Positions 19,610 to 27,914 are shown, counted from the stretch's first letter. The stretch: 64,000 bases of DNA from Candidatus Pantoea floridensis (GCF_900215435.1 NZ_OCMY01000001.1:682001-746000), one strand, 5' to 3'. Numbers and translations: made by a program. The notes: a model not told the origin generated them from the sequence alone.

Positions 19610-20692
19610 GTGAGTACTCAACATCGCATTCCCCCTTCCCACCTGCATCAGTTTGTTCAAGCCATTTGGCTCCATGCTGGCAGCAGCGCGCAAGAAGCTC
19701 AATTAGTGGCTGAACACCTGGTTGCCGCAAACCTGGCGGGACATGATTCACACGGCGTCGGCATGATCCCAAGCTATATGAACTCGCTGGCGCAAGGCTT
19801 TCTGCAGCTGAACCAACACCCAACTGTCGAAAAAGATGCTGGCGCGGTACTGACGCTTCATGCTAACAACGGGTTTGGTCAGGTTGCTGCATATGAGGCG
19901 ATGCAGCTTGGCATCGAGCGTGCAGCCAAATTGGGCATCGCGGCAGTGGGACTCCATCATTCGCATCATATTGGTCGCATCGGTCATTGGGCGGAACAGT
20001 GCGCCGCAGCGGGTTTTGTCTCTTTCCATTTCGTGAACGTGATGGGCGATCCGATGGTTGCCCCTTATAACGGCAGCGATAGACGTTTTGGCACCAATCC
20101 CTTCTGTGCAATTTTCCCGCGCCGTAATACCAAACCCCTGTTGCTCGATTTCGCCACCAGCGGTATCTCCTTCGGTAAGACTCGGGTGGCGTGGAACAAA
20201 GAGCAGCAGGTTGCGCCGGGTTATCTGATCGATCATCAGGGCAAACCGACCACGGAACCGGGCGTAATGCACCAGGCACCTTATGGTTCGCTGATGCCGT
20301 TTGGTCTGCACAAAGGTTATGCGCTGGCGACGATGTGTGAAATTTTCGGCGGCGCGCTGTCGGGCGGTCGCACCACGCATGATGAGACGCTGGTCACCAG
20401 TCACGATGCCATTTTCAACTGCATGACAACCATTATCGTGGACCCGGAGGCGTTTGATGCACCAGCCATGCAAGAAGAGGCTGAATCATTTCTTGATTGG
20501 GTGAAACAGTCACCTCAAAGTGGCAATGAAGCCATTCAGGTGCCGGGTGAATGGGAAGAACACAACAGAGTGGCGCGCTATCGCGACGGTATTCCGCTTG
20601 ATAACAACAGTTGGCAGCAAATCTGTGCAGCGGCGCTGCAAGCGGGTATGCCTCAGGAAGAACTCGCGGCTTTCCGTGCGCTAACGCAGTAA
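19610..20692 (+). CDS. hcxB: Hydroxycarboxylate dehydrogenase B (YbiC, malate/L-lactate dehydrogenase family)
   Basis: The 360-residue protein belongs to the LDH2/MDH2 family of NAD(P)-dependent dehydrogenases and resembles E. coli YbiC throughout. Visible family blocks are NLAGHDSHGVGMIPSYM, HHSHHIGRIGHWAEQCA, RFGTNPFCAIFP and HKGYALATMCEIFGGALSGG. YbiC reduces 2-oxo acids such as hydroxyphenylpyruvate. The start is GTG at 19610 with AAGGAG upstream. The gene stands alone and ends at a bidirectional hairpin before the convergent gntT. Confidence 0.9.
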   Translation: MSTQHRIPPSHLHQFVQAIWLHAGSSAQEAQLVAEHLVAANLAGHDSHGVGMIPSYMNSLAQGFLQLNQHPTVEKDAGAVLTLHANNGFGQVAAYEAMQLGIERAAKLGIAAVGLHHSHHIGRIGHWAEQCAAAGFVSFHFVNVMGDPMVAPYNGSDRRFGTNPFCAIFPRRNTKPLLLDFATSGISFGKTRVAWNKEQQVAPGYLIDHQGKPTTEPGVMHQAPYGSLMPFGLHKGYALATMCEIFGGALSGGRTTHDETLVTSHDAIFNCMTTIIVDPEAFDAPAMQEEAESFLDWVKQSPQSGNEAIQVPGEWEEHNRVARYRDGIPLDNNSWQQICAAALQAGMPQEELAAFRALTQ

Positions 20693-20701
20693 ACGGCGCA
20701 A

Positions 20702-20724
20702 GGCTGAGGCGCGCAGCCTCAGCC
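20702..20724. terminator. Bidirectional hairpin between hcxB and gntT
   Basis: A nine-base perfect stem (GGCTGAGGC 20702-20710, GCCTCAGCC 20716-20724) with a five-base loop lies between the convergent genes. No strong T-run follows on either side, so efficiency is uncertain. Confidence 0.6.
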
Positions 20725-20731
20725 TGAATGC

Positions 20732-22048
20732 TTATATAACGCTGGCCAGCAGCAAACATCCCACCAAACCACACACAGAAATGATGGTTTCCAGCGCTGA
20801 CCATGAGCGGAAGGTTTCGCCGATGGTCAGGTTGAAATACTCTTTGAAGAGCCAGAAGCCCGGATCGTTCACATGCGAGAAAATGACGCTGCCTGAGCCA
20901 ACGGCAATCACCATCAATTCTGGGCTAGCACCACTGGTAACAATTAGCGGTGCGACAATCCCGCCTGCGGTGATCGCCGCAACGGTGGCCGACCCTAATG
21001 CAATGCGCAGCACGGCGGCAATCGACCACGCCATAAAGATCGGCGACAGATTGGTTGCATGCATCATATTAGCGATGTATTTATCCACACCGCTGTCCAC
21101 CAGCACCTGTTTAAACGCCCCGCCGCCGCCAATAATCAGCAGCATCATGGCGATAATTTTAATGGAATCTGTAATGGTAGCCATCACCTCATCCATGCTG
21201 CGTCCACGGTTTAGCCCGAAGGTAAAGATGGCAATCAGTACCGCGATCAATGTAGCCATAATCGGGTCGCCGAAAAACTCCGCATAAGGCAACAGCACGT
21301 GACCTTTTGGCAACAGCATTTCCGCCACCGCACGCAATGCCATAAGTACTACGGGCACCAATGCTGTCCAGACGCTGACGCCAAATCCTGGCATCTCTGC
21401 CTCGGTAAAAGTTTTCGGATTCCACAATCCTTCCGGGATCGGTTTATCAATTCCTTTCAGGAAACGCGCATAAACCGGACCAGCAAGAATCACGGTAGGA
21501 ATACCCAGCAGCGTACCGTAGAGCAGCGTTTTACCCATATCTGCGTTAAACAGTGTGGCAATCGCTGTTGGGCCCGGATGCGGTGGCAGGAAACCGTGCG
21601 TGACGGAGAGTGCCGCCGCCATCGGTACCCCCACGTACAGTAAAGGAACTCGCGCGGAGGCGGCGATGCTGAATACCAGCGGCAACATCAGCACAAAGCC
21701 CACTTCATAGAACAATGCAAAGCCCACGGTGAAGCCCGTTAGCACCAGCGCCCACTGAATATGCTTCTGCCCGAATTTGGCAATCAGCGTGGTGGCAATA
21801 CGTTGCGCCCCGCCGCAATCTGCCAGCAGTTTTCCCAGCATCGCACCAAAGCCCATGATCAACGCCAGACTGCCCAGGGTACCGCCTACCCCGTTTTTAA
21901 TCGAGATAATAACTTTATTGACCGGCATGCCCTGCATCACGCCCACGGCCAGCGCGACCAGAATCAGCGCAATAAATCCGTTCAGTTTGAAACGGATCAT
22001 CAGCAGCAGCAGTAACGCTACGCCAATCGCCACATAGAGTAATGGCAT
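20732..22048 (-). CDS. gntT: High-affinity gluconate permease GntT
   Basis: GntT imports gluconate by proton symport across the inner membrane. The 438-residue protein has the same length as E. coli GntT and matches it in many blocks, for example TGFTVGFALFYEVGFVLMLP, HGFLPPHPGPTAIA and IFSHVNDPGFWLFKEYFNLT. About 12-14 hydrophobic helices are visible. Two GntR-type operators lie 111-140 bases upstream of its ATG, consistent with induction by gluconate. Confidence 0.93.
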   Translation of the reverse strand: MPLLYVAIGVALLLLLMIRFKLNGFIALILVALAVGVMQGMPVNKVIISIKNGVGGTLGSLALIMGFGAMLGKLLADCGGAQRIATTLIAKFGQKHIQWALVLTGFTVGFALFYEVGFVLMLPLVFSIAASARVPLLYVGVPMAAALSVTHGFLPPHPGPTAIATLFNADMGKTLLYGTLLGIPTVILAGPVYARFLKGIDKPIPEGLWNPKTFTEAEMPGFGVSVWTALVPVVLMALRAVAEMLLPKGHVLLPYAEFFGDPIMATLIAVLIAIFTFGLNRGRSMDEVMATITDSIKIIAMMLLIIGGGGAFKQVLVDSGVDKYIANMMHATNLSPIFMAWSIAAVLRIALGSATVAAITAGGIVAPLIVTSGASPELMVIAVGSGSVIFSHVNDPGFWLFKEYFNLTIGETFRSWSALETIISVCGLVGCLLLASVI

Positions 22049-22158
22049 AATTTTTCTCCACTTTTGCGCACGGTAATCTACCGGCAGCGGTTTATTTTGG
22101 TTATCCCAGAGGATGTTGGATACAGCAGCGTGCGGGATGAATAATCACCACGGCCACG

Positions 22159-22188
22159 ATGTTACGGGTATCATGTTAAGGGTAACAT
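22159..22188. promoter_or_regulatory. Two overlapping GntR-type operators
   Basis: Two 16-base near-palindromes, ATGTTACGGGTATCAT (22159-22174) and ATGTTAAGGGTAACAT (22173-22188), overlap by two bases. Both match the ATGTTAC...GTAACAT pattern recognised by the gluconate repressor GntR. They lie between gntT and the divergent alcohol dehydrogenase gene, so one repressor could control both. Family knowledge supports the gntT link; control of the dehydrogenase is inference. Confidence 0.72.
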
Positions 22189-22330
22189 TGTGCATAAAGC
22201 ACCTGGCGCAGCGGCGGAATTTCTGTTTTGAGAAGGTGATCAACTTTTTGCCTGTGCGTTATCAGAATGTTTGCAGCGGGAGTGTCACGGCTTTTCGTTA
22301 CACTAGGGTCTTTCGCCATTTAAGAAGGAC

Positions 22331-23482
22331 ATGCAGGTGAGTGAGAATCTGATCGCGTTGTACAGTAATCAACAAACCCTGTTTGGTCGCGGCAGTATCG
22401 ACCAGTTAATTCCCCTGCTGGCAGCCGATACTCAGCCAACGCTGCTGTTTTGCGGTCGCTCTTTCCTCAACGGTCCGGCCTGGGCGCGCCTGGGCGCTGC
22501 GCTGAACGATCGGATTATTGGCTATGAGATTGTCAGCCATGAAGCCTCGCCGGATGAGATCGACGCCTGGGTGCGGCGCTGGCGCGGTCACGTTGATCGT
22601 GTGGTGGCGATTGGCGGCGGCAGCGTACTGGATGCCGCCAAAGCTTTCAGCGCGATGATGCAACATCCACTCAACACGGCGCGCTATCTGGAGAAAGTCG
22701 GTGATACCCCGGTGCAAGCCGTAACCTTACCGCTGATCGCCATTCCCACCACCGCGGGCACCGGCAGCGAAGTCACGCAAAATGCCGTCGTCACCGATCA
22801 GCAACACATTCAGGTCAAAGCCTCGCTGCGTCATCCGGTATTTGTGCCACAGGTGGCGATCCTCGATCCCAATCTGCTAAAGGGCGCGCCGGATAGCGTG
22901 TTGGCAACCTGCGCTATTGATGCCTTTACCCATTTATTTGAAGCTTATCTGTCACGCAAAGGTAATTTATTTACCCAGCAAACCGCGTTAAATGGGCTGC
23001 TGCTATTCTTCAAAGCCTGGCCGGATTTGAATCGTGACGATGAGCGTGGGGATGCGGCACGCGAGGCGATGATGATGGCATCGTGGTTGGGTGGCGTGTG
23101 TCTGAGCAGTGCCGGTTTGGGCGTGATCCACGGTATTGCTGGTGAACTGGGAGCGATTAAACCCTTTCATCACGGCGAAGTCTGCGGACGCTTACTCTTC
23201 CCATTCCTCGATGTGCTGGCGGAAACCGAACATGCTGAACAGCAGCGTTTGATGGCACAACTCGGCCAGCTGCTGCTGCCAGACGATCCGGCTCCGCCGG
23301 CATTAGCGTTGAAAGCCTGGATTCAACAGCACGCGATTGTGCCTTTCTGGCTAGATGGACCAACGCTCTCAGCCAGCGACGTTGAATGGATCGTGACGCG
23401 CGCCAACAGCAAAAACGGCTGGATCAGCTACGATGCCCCCACATTGATGGAGATGATCGCCGCAGCCTGGCGCATTATTTAA
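22331..23482 (+). CDS. Iron-containing alcohol dehydrogenase family protein
   Basis: The 383-residue protein is a type III (metal-dependent) NAD(P) alcohol dehydrogenase. It has the GGGSVLDAAKAF nucleotide-binding motif near residue 95, TTAGTGSEVTQNAV, and metal ligands in CAIDAFTHLFEAY and GVIHGIAGELG...FHHGEVCG. The start is taken at ATG 22331; GTG at 22337 has better spacing to AAGGAC and is a real alternative. It diverges from gntT across shared GntR-like operators, suggesting a place in sugar-acid or polyol metabolism. The substrate is unknown. Confidence 0.88.
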   Translation: MQVSENLIALYSNQQTLFGRGSIDQLIPLLAADTQPTLLFCGRSFLNGPAWARLGAALNDRIIGYEIVSHEASPDEIDAWVRRWRGHVDRVVAIGGGSVLDAAKAFSAMMQHPLNTARYLEKVGDTPVQAVTLPLIAIPTTAGTGSEVTQNAVVTDQQHIQVKASLRHPVFVPQVAILDPNLLKGAPDSVLATCAIDAFTHLFEAYLSRKGNLFTQQTALNGLLLFFKAWPDLNRDDERGDAAREAMMMASWLGGVCLSSAGLGVIHGIAGELGAIKPFHHGEVCGRLLFPFLDVLAETEHAEQQRLMAQLGQLLLPDDPAPPALALKAWIQQHAIVPFWLDGPTLSASDVEWIVTRANSKNGWISYDAPTLMEMIAAAWRII

Positions 23483-23489
23483 GTGATAG

Positions 23490-23513
23490 CGGGCAGCCGA
23501 TGCTGCCCGTTTA
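23490..23513 (+). terminator. Terminator after the alcohol dehydrogenase gene
   Basis: CGGGCAGC (23490-23497) pairs with GCTGCCCG (23502-23509) around a CGAT loop, followed by TTTAAT. It separates this gene from the convergent HAD gene. Confidence 0.75.
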
Positions 23514-23517
23514 ATCA

Positions 23518-24345
23518 TTAGCCGGTAAACGGGGCTTTGCCCGCCAGCATGTGCTCAATCACCTGTAAAACCCCCTCTTCATTGTTGCTGGGTGCTTCGA
23601 AGCGTGCCGCGTTTTTCACCTTCTGTGGCGCATTCGCCATCGCAAAGCTAAAGCCCGACTGCTGCAGCATTTCGAGGTCGTTACCGCCATCACCAAACAC
23701 CAAAATTTCACTGCGTTCGATGCCCCAGCGCTTGCCCAGCAGATCAAGCCCGTGGCCCTTATGGTTGCCGGGCACAATCAAATCCACCGAACCGTGTCCA
23801 CTTGAGGTCGCGGCGGCTGCGCCATGATGCAGGCGTTCGATGTCCGCCATCAGCGGTTCCACATAATCATCTGACAAATTTAGCGCGAACTTGAACAGCT
23901 TATCATCGGCCACTTCATCCAAGCTGCGGATAGGCTTCAGCCGATGGCAGTAGTGACGCATTTTCACCAGCCATGATTCATCGAGACCATCGAAGTAGTA
24001 CGCACTTTCACGTCCGCACAGGATGTAGCGCAGTTCGGGATAATTGCCGTTGTGCAGCGTATCCAGCACCGCATCAATGTCCTGTCGTGAGAAAGCACCG
24101 CAGAACAACTCTTCATCACGATCGATAATCCATGCGCCGTTCTCCGCCACAAAGGCTATTTCACTGGCAATCTCAGGGAAGAAGGATTTGAGTTGGTAAT
24201 ATTGGTTGCCGCTGGCCACGACAAATTTGATACCGCGCCGTTTCATTTCCTGATAGCAGGCGTTAAAACGCGTGCGGTTGAACTGTTTTTTGTCATCGAG
24301 GAAGGTGCCGTCTTTGTCCACCGCCACCATTTTTACCACAGTCAT
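23518..24345 (-). CDS. ybiV: Cof-type HAD sugar phosphatase, YbiV (SupH)-like
   Basis: The 275-residue protein is a HAD-superfamily IIB phosphatase. The nucleophile motif VDKDGTFLDD lies near residues 9-19, the motif II region is FVVASGNQYYQL, the lysine is in NHKGHGLD and the acidic motif is GDGGNDLEML. The central FVVASGNQYYQLKSFFPE and VAENGA stretches are very close to E. coli YbiV, which dephosphorylates sugar phosphates. ATG 24345 is preferred because AAGGAG lies five bases upstream; ATG 24348 and GTG 24351 sit too close to it. Confidence 0.86.
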   Translation of the reverse strand: MTVVKMVAVDKDGTFLDDKKQFNRTRFNACYQEMKRRGIKFVVASGNQYYQLKSFFPEIASEIAFVAENGAWIIDRDEELFCGAFSRQDIDAVLDTLHNGNYPELRYILCGRESAYYFDGLDESWLVKMRHYCHRLKPIRSLDEVADDKLFKFALNLSDDYVEPLMADIERLHHGAAAATSSGHGSVDLIVPGNHKGHGLDLLGKRWGIERSEILVFGDGGNDLEMLQQSGFSFAMANAPQKVKNAARFEAPSNNEEGVLQVIEHMLAGKAPFTG

Positions 24346-24423
24346 CATCACTCCTTAACGTATAGAAAGGAAAAACGGGTCGGATAGAGAATAACCTGGT
24401 GAGCGGATAAAGCGGAGAGAAAC

Positions 24424-24445
24424 ACGGATGGTCGCGGCCATCCGT
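24424..24445 (-). terminator. Hairpin after the RcnB-like gene
   Basis: ACGGATGG and CCATCCGT form an eight-base stem (24424-24431 and 24438-24445). On the minus strand it is followed by GTTTCTCT. It starts about 10 bases beyond the stop of the RcnB-like gene. Confidence 0.65.
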
Positions 24446-24454
24446 TTGCAAACG

Positions 24455-24928
24455 TTAGTTGAAAGCGCCGTTAAGCAAAATGGCAGTGATGATGCCAGTT
24501 GCTGCCGCTACCAACACATAATTACCATCGATATATGCCCAATGTTCGCCGCGTGGCGGCTCATAAAGACCGCGATTGCGCCAGTCATCTACGCGATAGT
24601 GCGGTCCGCGAAACTCTGGTGGCGCAGGGTAGCCGCGACGGAAGTCATGACCGCCCCAGGCAAAGCGATCGCCGCCATGATGGCCTTCCGGCATGCGATG
24701 TTCAGCATAATGATCGTGACGATCGGGGCCCGGGCCGCGATCGTGATGGTCGCCACGATCCGGTCCACGGTTATCGCCACGATCGGGACCGCGTCCGTGA
24801 TCCTGATGTTGATCGCCGCCGTGTGACTGCCAGCGTTGATCGCCAGGGCCATCCGCCCATGAGGCGCCAGAAAACAGTGTGCTGCATGTAATAAGTGACG
24901 CAATAAGAGTTAATGTTGTTTTTTTCAT
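24455..24928 (-). CDS. RcnB-family periplasmic protein with a His/Asp-rich linker
   Basis: The ATG at 24928 has GGAGG seven bases upstream and gives a signal peptide MKKTTLTLIASLITCSTLFS ending near SWA. The 157-residue product has a central region (about residues 30-95) very rich in His, Asp, Gly and Arg. The C-terminal RcnB/YohN domain reads YRVDDWRNRGLYEPPRGEHW and then YIDGNYVLVAAATGIITAIL. E. coli RcnB helps nickel and cobalt homeostasis and is shorter, so the His-rich insert is an extension that may bind metal. No rcnA or rcnR is in the window. Confidence 0.82.
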   Translation of the reverse strand: MKKTTLTLIASLITCSTLFSGASWADGPGDQRWQSHGGDQHQDHGRGPDRGDNRGPDRGDHHDRGPGPDRHDHYAEHRMPEGHHGGDRFAWGGHDFRRGYPAPPEFRGPHYRVDDWRNRGLYEPPRGEHWAYIDGNYVLVAAATGIITAILLNGAFN

Positions 24929-25137
24929 GGTGTTGCCTCCAATAATAACGGCGGTTGCTGTGCCGTTGAGCATTACTATTGATTAAATGGAGGCGGAAAA
25001 GCATTTCCAAAATTCTTAAAAAACGAAGACTTACAAGAAATTACGTCAAATTATCACTTTCTTAACGATTGTGTATTCTTTGACATTAATTCATTAAATG
25101 AAGTACGCAGGCATGTAATCGTAATAGCAGGTGGAAT

Positions 25138-25165
25138 AAAAAATCCCGACCACAAGGATCGGGAG
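25138..25165 (-). terminator. Rho-independent terminator of a short minus-strand transcript
   Basis: On the minus strand TCCCGATCC and GGTCGGGA form a stem with one bulged base and a short loop, followed by six T (25143 down to 25138). No accepted gene lies directly upstream on that strand, so it may end a small RNA or a short peptide mRNA. Confidence 0.7.
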
Positions 25166-25422
25166 GATAATTCATTTCCGTAAATGACATAAAAGGGTAA
25201 ACCCTGCAAACATGAGGGTAAAACTGAAGCACACAACGCCACACCACTAGCATTGCCAATAAATAATATCATTTAAAATTGAAAAACTCTGTTCAAACGT
25301 GCTGATTTTCAGAAAAATACGCAAAAACTCATCAAAGGTAAGAAATAACATTTATCGCGAGAGAATCCGTATCAAATAAGGTCTGTGCTCTGACCAGCCC
25401 CTCGCACATGAAGAAAACCGAA

Positions 25423-25485
25423 TTAGACTGCTGGTGCCAGCACAAAATAAAAAACAATAAAATCAATAAAATGAATGTAAGCCAT
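25423..25485 (-). CDS. Possible 20-residue hydrophobic peptide
   Basis: The minus-strand frame encodes MAYIHFIDFIVFYFVLAPAV. GAGGGG lies five bases before the ATG, a strong ribosome-binding site for such a short frame. The product is nearly all hydrophobic or aromatic, like small membrane peptides and type I toxins. No antisense RNA or homologue is recognised. It could be a chance reading in AT-rich DNA. Confidence 0.35.
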   Translation of the reverse strand: MAYIHFIDFIVFYFVLAPAV

Positions 25486-25675
25486 CACTTCCCCTCGCTT
25501 TCCCCTTTCAAAGTTTAGCGTTATTCATTAATGAACTCTGTATTAATAAGATAGAATCACTCCTAAGAAAGATTAATGCACAACAGTGATTACTATCGCA
25601 CTTAATATTACGTATGTTGTGCAGTGCTTTAATACGTCGGCGTGATTTTCCACCTTATTTAAGGAGAAAGATCTC

Positions 25676-26188
25676 ATGGAAAGAATATTAGTCAGCGCCT
25701 GCCTCATGGGATATGCAGTCCGTTATAATGCCAGTGATAAAGCCTTGATATCAGAAACGCTAGTGCGCTGGCGTGCTGAACAGCGCCTGATCATTCACTG
25801 CCCAGAGCTGGCCGCCGGTTTGAACACGCCACGTTTACCCGCCGAAATTCGGGGTGGTAGCGCAGCGCACGTTTTATCCGGAGCGGCGCGCATTATTGAA
25901 TCAGATGGTCATGATGTCACCCAACACTATATTTTGGCGGCGTGGTTAGCGCTGCGCACAGCGCAGGAGGCGAACTGTCGTTTTGCTCTGCTTACCGATG
26001 GCAGCCCGACTTGCGGGAGTCGACGCATTTATGACGGTAGCTTTAGCGGCCAGCAGCTAGCCGGTCAGGGTGTTGCGGCAGCATTACTGCGCCAGTATGG
26101 CATTGAAGTCTTCGCTGAATCACAGCTTGCTGAACTCATTCATCGTGTGGATGATGCGGACAAATGTCGCGTTGTCGATGCAGGATGA
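25676..26188 (+). CDS. DUF523 family protein
   Basis: The 170-residue protein shows the DUF523 pattern: ILVSACLMGYAVRYNASDK at the N-terminus, HCPELAAGL near residue 40 and the Cys motif DGSPTCGSRRIYDG near residue 115. Several conserved cysteines (Cys9, the HCPE cysteine and the SPTCG cysteine) suggest a metal or cluster site. The biochemical role of the family is not established. AAGGAGA precedes the ATG. Its 3' end overlaps the convergent DUF1272 gene by 49 bases. Confidence 0.87.
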   Translation: MERILVSACLMGYAVRYNASDKALISETLVRWRAEQRLIIHCPELAAGLNTPRLPAEIRGGSAAHVLSGAARIIESDGHDVTQHYILAAWLALRTAQEANCRFALLTDGSPTCGSRRIYDGSFSGQQLAGQGVAAALLRQYGIEVFAESQLAELIHRVDDADKCRVVDAG

Positions 26189-26379
26189 CGTACCAATGCC
26201 GCGGCAGGCCGAATGGGGCGCCGCACCAGTTCACCGCTGCAATTAGGACAGCGCTGCGCCAGCCTCCCTTCCGCACACGTCACGCAGAAGGTGCATTCAA
26301 ACGAACAGATGCGCGCATCAGATGCGTCCGGCGGCAGATCTTTATCGCAGCATTCGCAGTTAGGGCGTAGTTCCAGCAT
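26140..26379 (-). CDS. DUF1272 zinc-binding protein
   Basis: The 79-residue product begins MLELRPNCECCDKDLPPDAS, the characteristic DUF1272 start. It has four Cys pairs (CECC, CSFECTFC, CVTCAE, CPNC) and ends in the GELVRRPIRPAA segment. It is probably a small zinc-binding protein of unknown role. The start is chosen at 26379, six bases after GGGAG; an adjacent ATG at 26382 is nearly equivalent. The C-terminal part is encoded opposite the end of the DUF523 gene. Confidence 0.85.
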   Translation of the reverse strand: MLELRPNCECCDKDLPPDASDARICSFECTFCVTCAEGRLAQRCPNCSGELVRRPIRPAAALVRHPASTTRHLSASSTR

Positions 26380-26447
26380 CATTTTCTCCCGTTCATTTCC
26401 AGCCTCTATCTTCACTAGAATCACGCTTGCGTACCAGTCAGCGTACA

Positions 26448-26482
26448 GACATCAGATAGCCAAATTGGGACATCAGATGTCC
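26448..26482. promoter_or_regulatory. Candidate operator upstream of yhfZ
   Basis: GACATCAGAT occurs at 26448-26457 and again at 26469-26478, 21 bases apart. The second copy is part of a perfect 15-base palindrome GGACATCAGATGTCC (26468-26482). This helical phasing is typical of a dimeric repressor bound to two sites. It lies 111-145 bases before yhfZ, which itself encodes a DNA-binding protein. No factor is known for this sequence. Confidence 0.5.
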
Positions 26483-26592
26483 GCTATCGCTACAAAACAT
26501 TTGTGACCTGTCTCGCACTCCGCTTCTTCCCTGCTTGCTGCTCGAGGTAGAATAAAACATCATTTAAATGTTCACAAAAATGAAGATTAAGC

Positions 26593-27486
26593 ATGAGTAA
26601 AGGTTTTATCAAAAAAGAAGGTCTCGCCTTAGTCAGTCTGGCTCGCTATTTATTCAGGCTCAAACCCGGCGACCGTTTGAAAACCATTGATGTGCTGTCC
26701 AGTGAACTGGCGCTCTCTGTGGGCGTAGTGCAGAACGCGCTGAAGAGTCTTGAAGCGGCCCAGTGCGTCACGCTGGATCGCCGCGGACGCAACGGCACGG
26801 TGCTTAGCAAGATGGATTTTCCTCTGCTGCTTGAGCAGGCCGATATCGGCAACATTTTGTGTGCAATGCCGCTGCCTTATACCCGACTCTACGAAGGGTT
26901 AGCCAGCGCCATTAAAACGCAGTTCAGTGGTTACCCGCTCTATTTTGCTCACATGCGTGGTGCTGAAGTGCGTATCGATTGCTTAATCGATGGCGTCTAC
27001 GACATGGCGGTAGTTTCACATCTGGCAGCGGAAAGTTATTTGCAGCAGGGCGACGTCACGGCGGTGCTGAATTTTGGTTCCGGTAGCTATGTGGCCGGTC
27101 ACCAGCTGCTCTACCGCAAAGGCAGTAAAGCCAGCATTCGCCGCGTCGGCATTGATCCACGCTCGCCGGATCAGCGCCTGCTCACTGAACGCGTCTTTGC
27201 AGGACAAGAAATTGAACGCGTTTCGCTGCCTTATAACCTGACGCTGGCAGCGCTACAGCGGGGCGATATTGATGCCGCGATTTGGAATATAACAGACGAA
27301 GCGGCAGAAGGATTGGTGCAGGAACCGATTGAGTGTGCCGATGCAATGAAAGCCTCTGAAGCGGTGCTGCTGATTCATAACGAGGCAAAAGTGATTCAAC
27401 ATTTAGTGCAGTCGCTGATTGATATTCCACAGCTGCTGCGTCATCAACAAGATGTCGCGCTTGGCATCAGGGAACCGAGTTATTAG
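26593..27486 (+). CDS. yhfZ: YhfZ-like transcriptional regulator
   Basis: The 297-residue protein resembles E. coli YhfZ over its length. Residues 1-80 form a GntR-like winged helix (RLKTIDVLSSELALSVGVVQ, then a wing with RRGRNGTVL). The rest looks like a periplasmic-binding-protein-type effector domain, with the highly conserved stretch AMPLPYTRLYEGLAS. It heads the yhf operon and is the likely local regulator. The ligand is unknown. It is followed by yhfY after 11 bases. Confidence 0.88.
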   Translation: MSKGFIKKEGLALVSLARYLFRLKPGDRLKTIDVLSSELALSVGVVQNALKSLEAAQCVTLDRRGRNGTVLSKMDFPLLLEQADIGNILCAMPLPYTRLYEGLASAIKTQFSGYPLYFAHMRGAEVRIDCLIDGVYDMAVVSHLAAESYLQQGDVTAVLNFGSGSYVAGHQLLYRKGSKASIRRVGIDPRSPDQRLLTERVFAGQEIERVSLPYNLTLAALQRGDIDAAIWNITDEAAEGLVQEPIECADAMKASEAVLLIHNEAKVIQHLVQSLIDIPQLLRHQQDVALGIREPSY

Positions 27487-27497
27487 CAGGTATCAAC

Positions 27498-27851
27498 ATG
27501 GAAACACGTTTACAGATTTTACACGACGCGCAGGTTATCGATAAGGATGTCTATCACGGCATGCTGGCGGTAATTGCGCGACTGGAGCAGCACTGGAATC
27601 TGCGTATCCGCCATGCGCAGGGAGAAATGATGATTACGCACATGGCCAACGCCATGATGCGAGCACGCCAGGGCGATATTATCCCGGCGATCGACGCTGA
27701 GATTTTAGCGGAGATCACCCGTTCCGACTTTTACGCCAACATCCAGGAAATGCATCACGATTTGCTCAGCCTCTTTGCTTTTACCGTTCCAGAGTATGAG
27801 CAAGGCTATCTGCTTGCCAACCTCTATGGACTGATAGTGGCGCAACAATAA
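27498..27851 (+). CDS. yhfY: YhfY-like PRD-domain protein
   Basis: The 117-residue protein is a single small helical domain resembling the PTS regulatory domain (PRD) as in E. coli YhfY. It contains the histidine-bearing segment MITHMANAMMRARQGD, typical of a PRD phosphorylation site. It has no DNA-binding part, so it may modulate YhfZ or another operon product. It lies in the operon between yhfZ and yhfX. Function is inferred from family and position. Confidence 0.83.
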   Translation: METRLQILHDAQVIDKDVYHGMLAVIARLEQHWNLRIRHAQGEMMITHMANAMMRARQGDIIPAIDAEILAEITRSDFYANIQEMHHDLLSLFAFTVPEYEQGYLLANLYGLIVAQQ

Positions 27852-27914
27852 AGCGCAGCGTGATGTTATTTACACCATAAATATTCAAAAAAATGAAAAT
27901 AAAGGACGTTATTG

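Larger units (their letters stand above)
25010..25675. other. AT-rich region between the RcnB-like and DUF523 genes
   Basis: About 670 bases, clearly richer in A+T than the neighbours. It contains a good minus-strand terminator at 25138-25165, indicating a short minus-strand transcript starting to its right, and a possible 20-residue hydrophobic peptide at 25423-25485. A 72-codon minus-strand frame (25054-25272) runs through the terminator stem and is not accepted. The rest shows nothing recognisable. Confidence 0.5.

Noticed and set aside
19748..20473. 241-codon minus-strand frame
   Set aside because: It is antisense to hcxB, whose conserved blocks are on the plus strand.
25054..25272. 72-codon minus-strand frame
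   Set aside because: It reads through the stem of a strong intrinsic terminator on its own strand.
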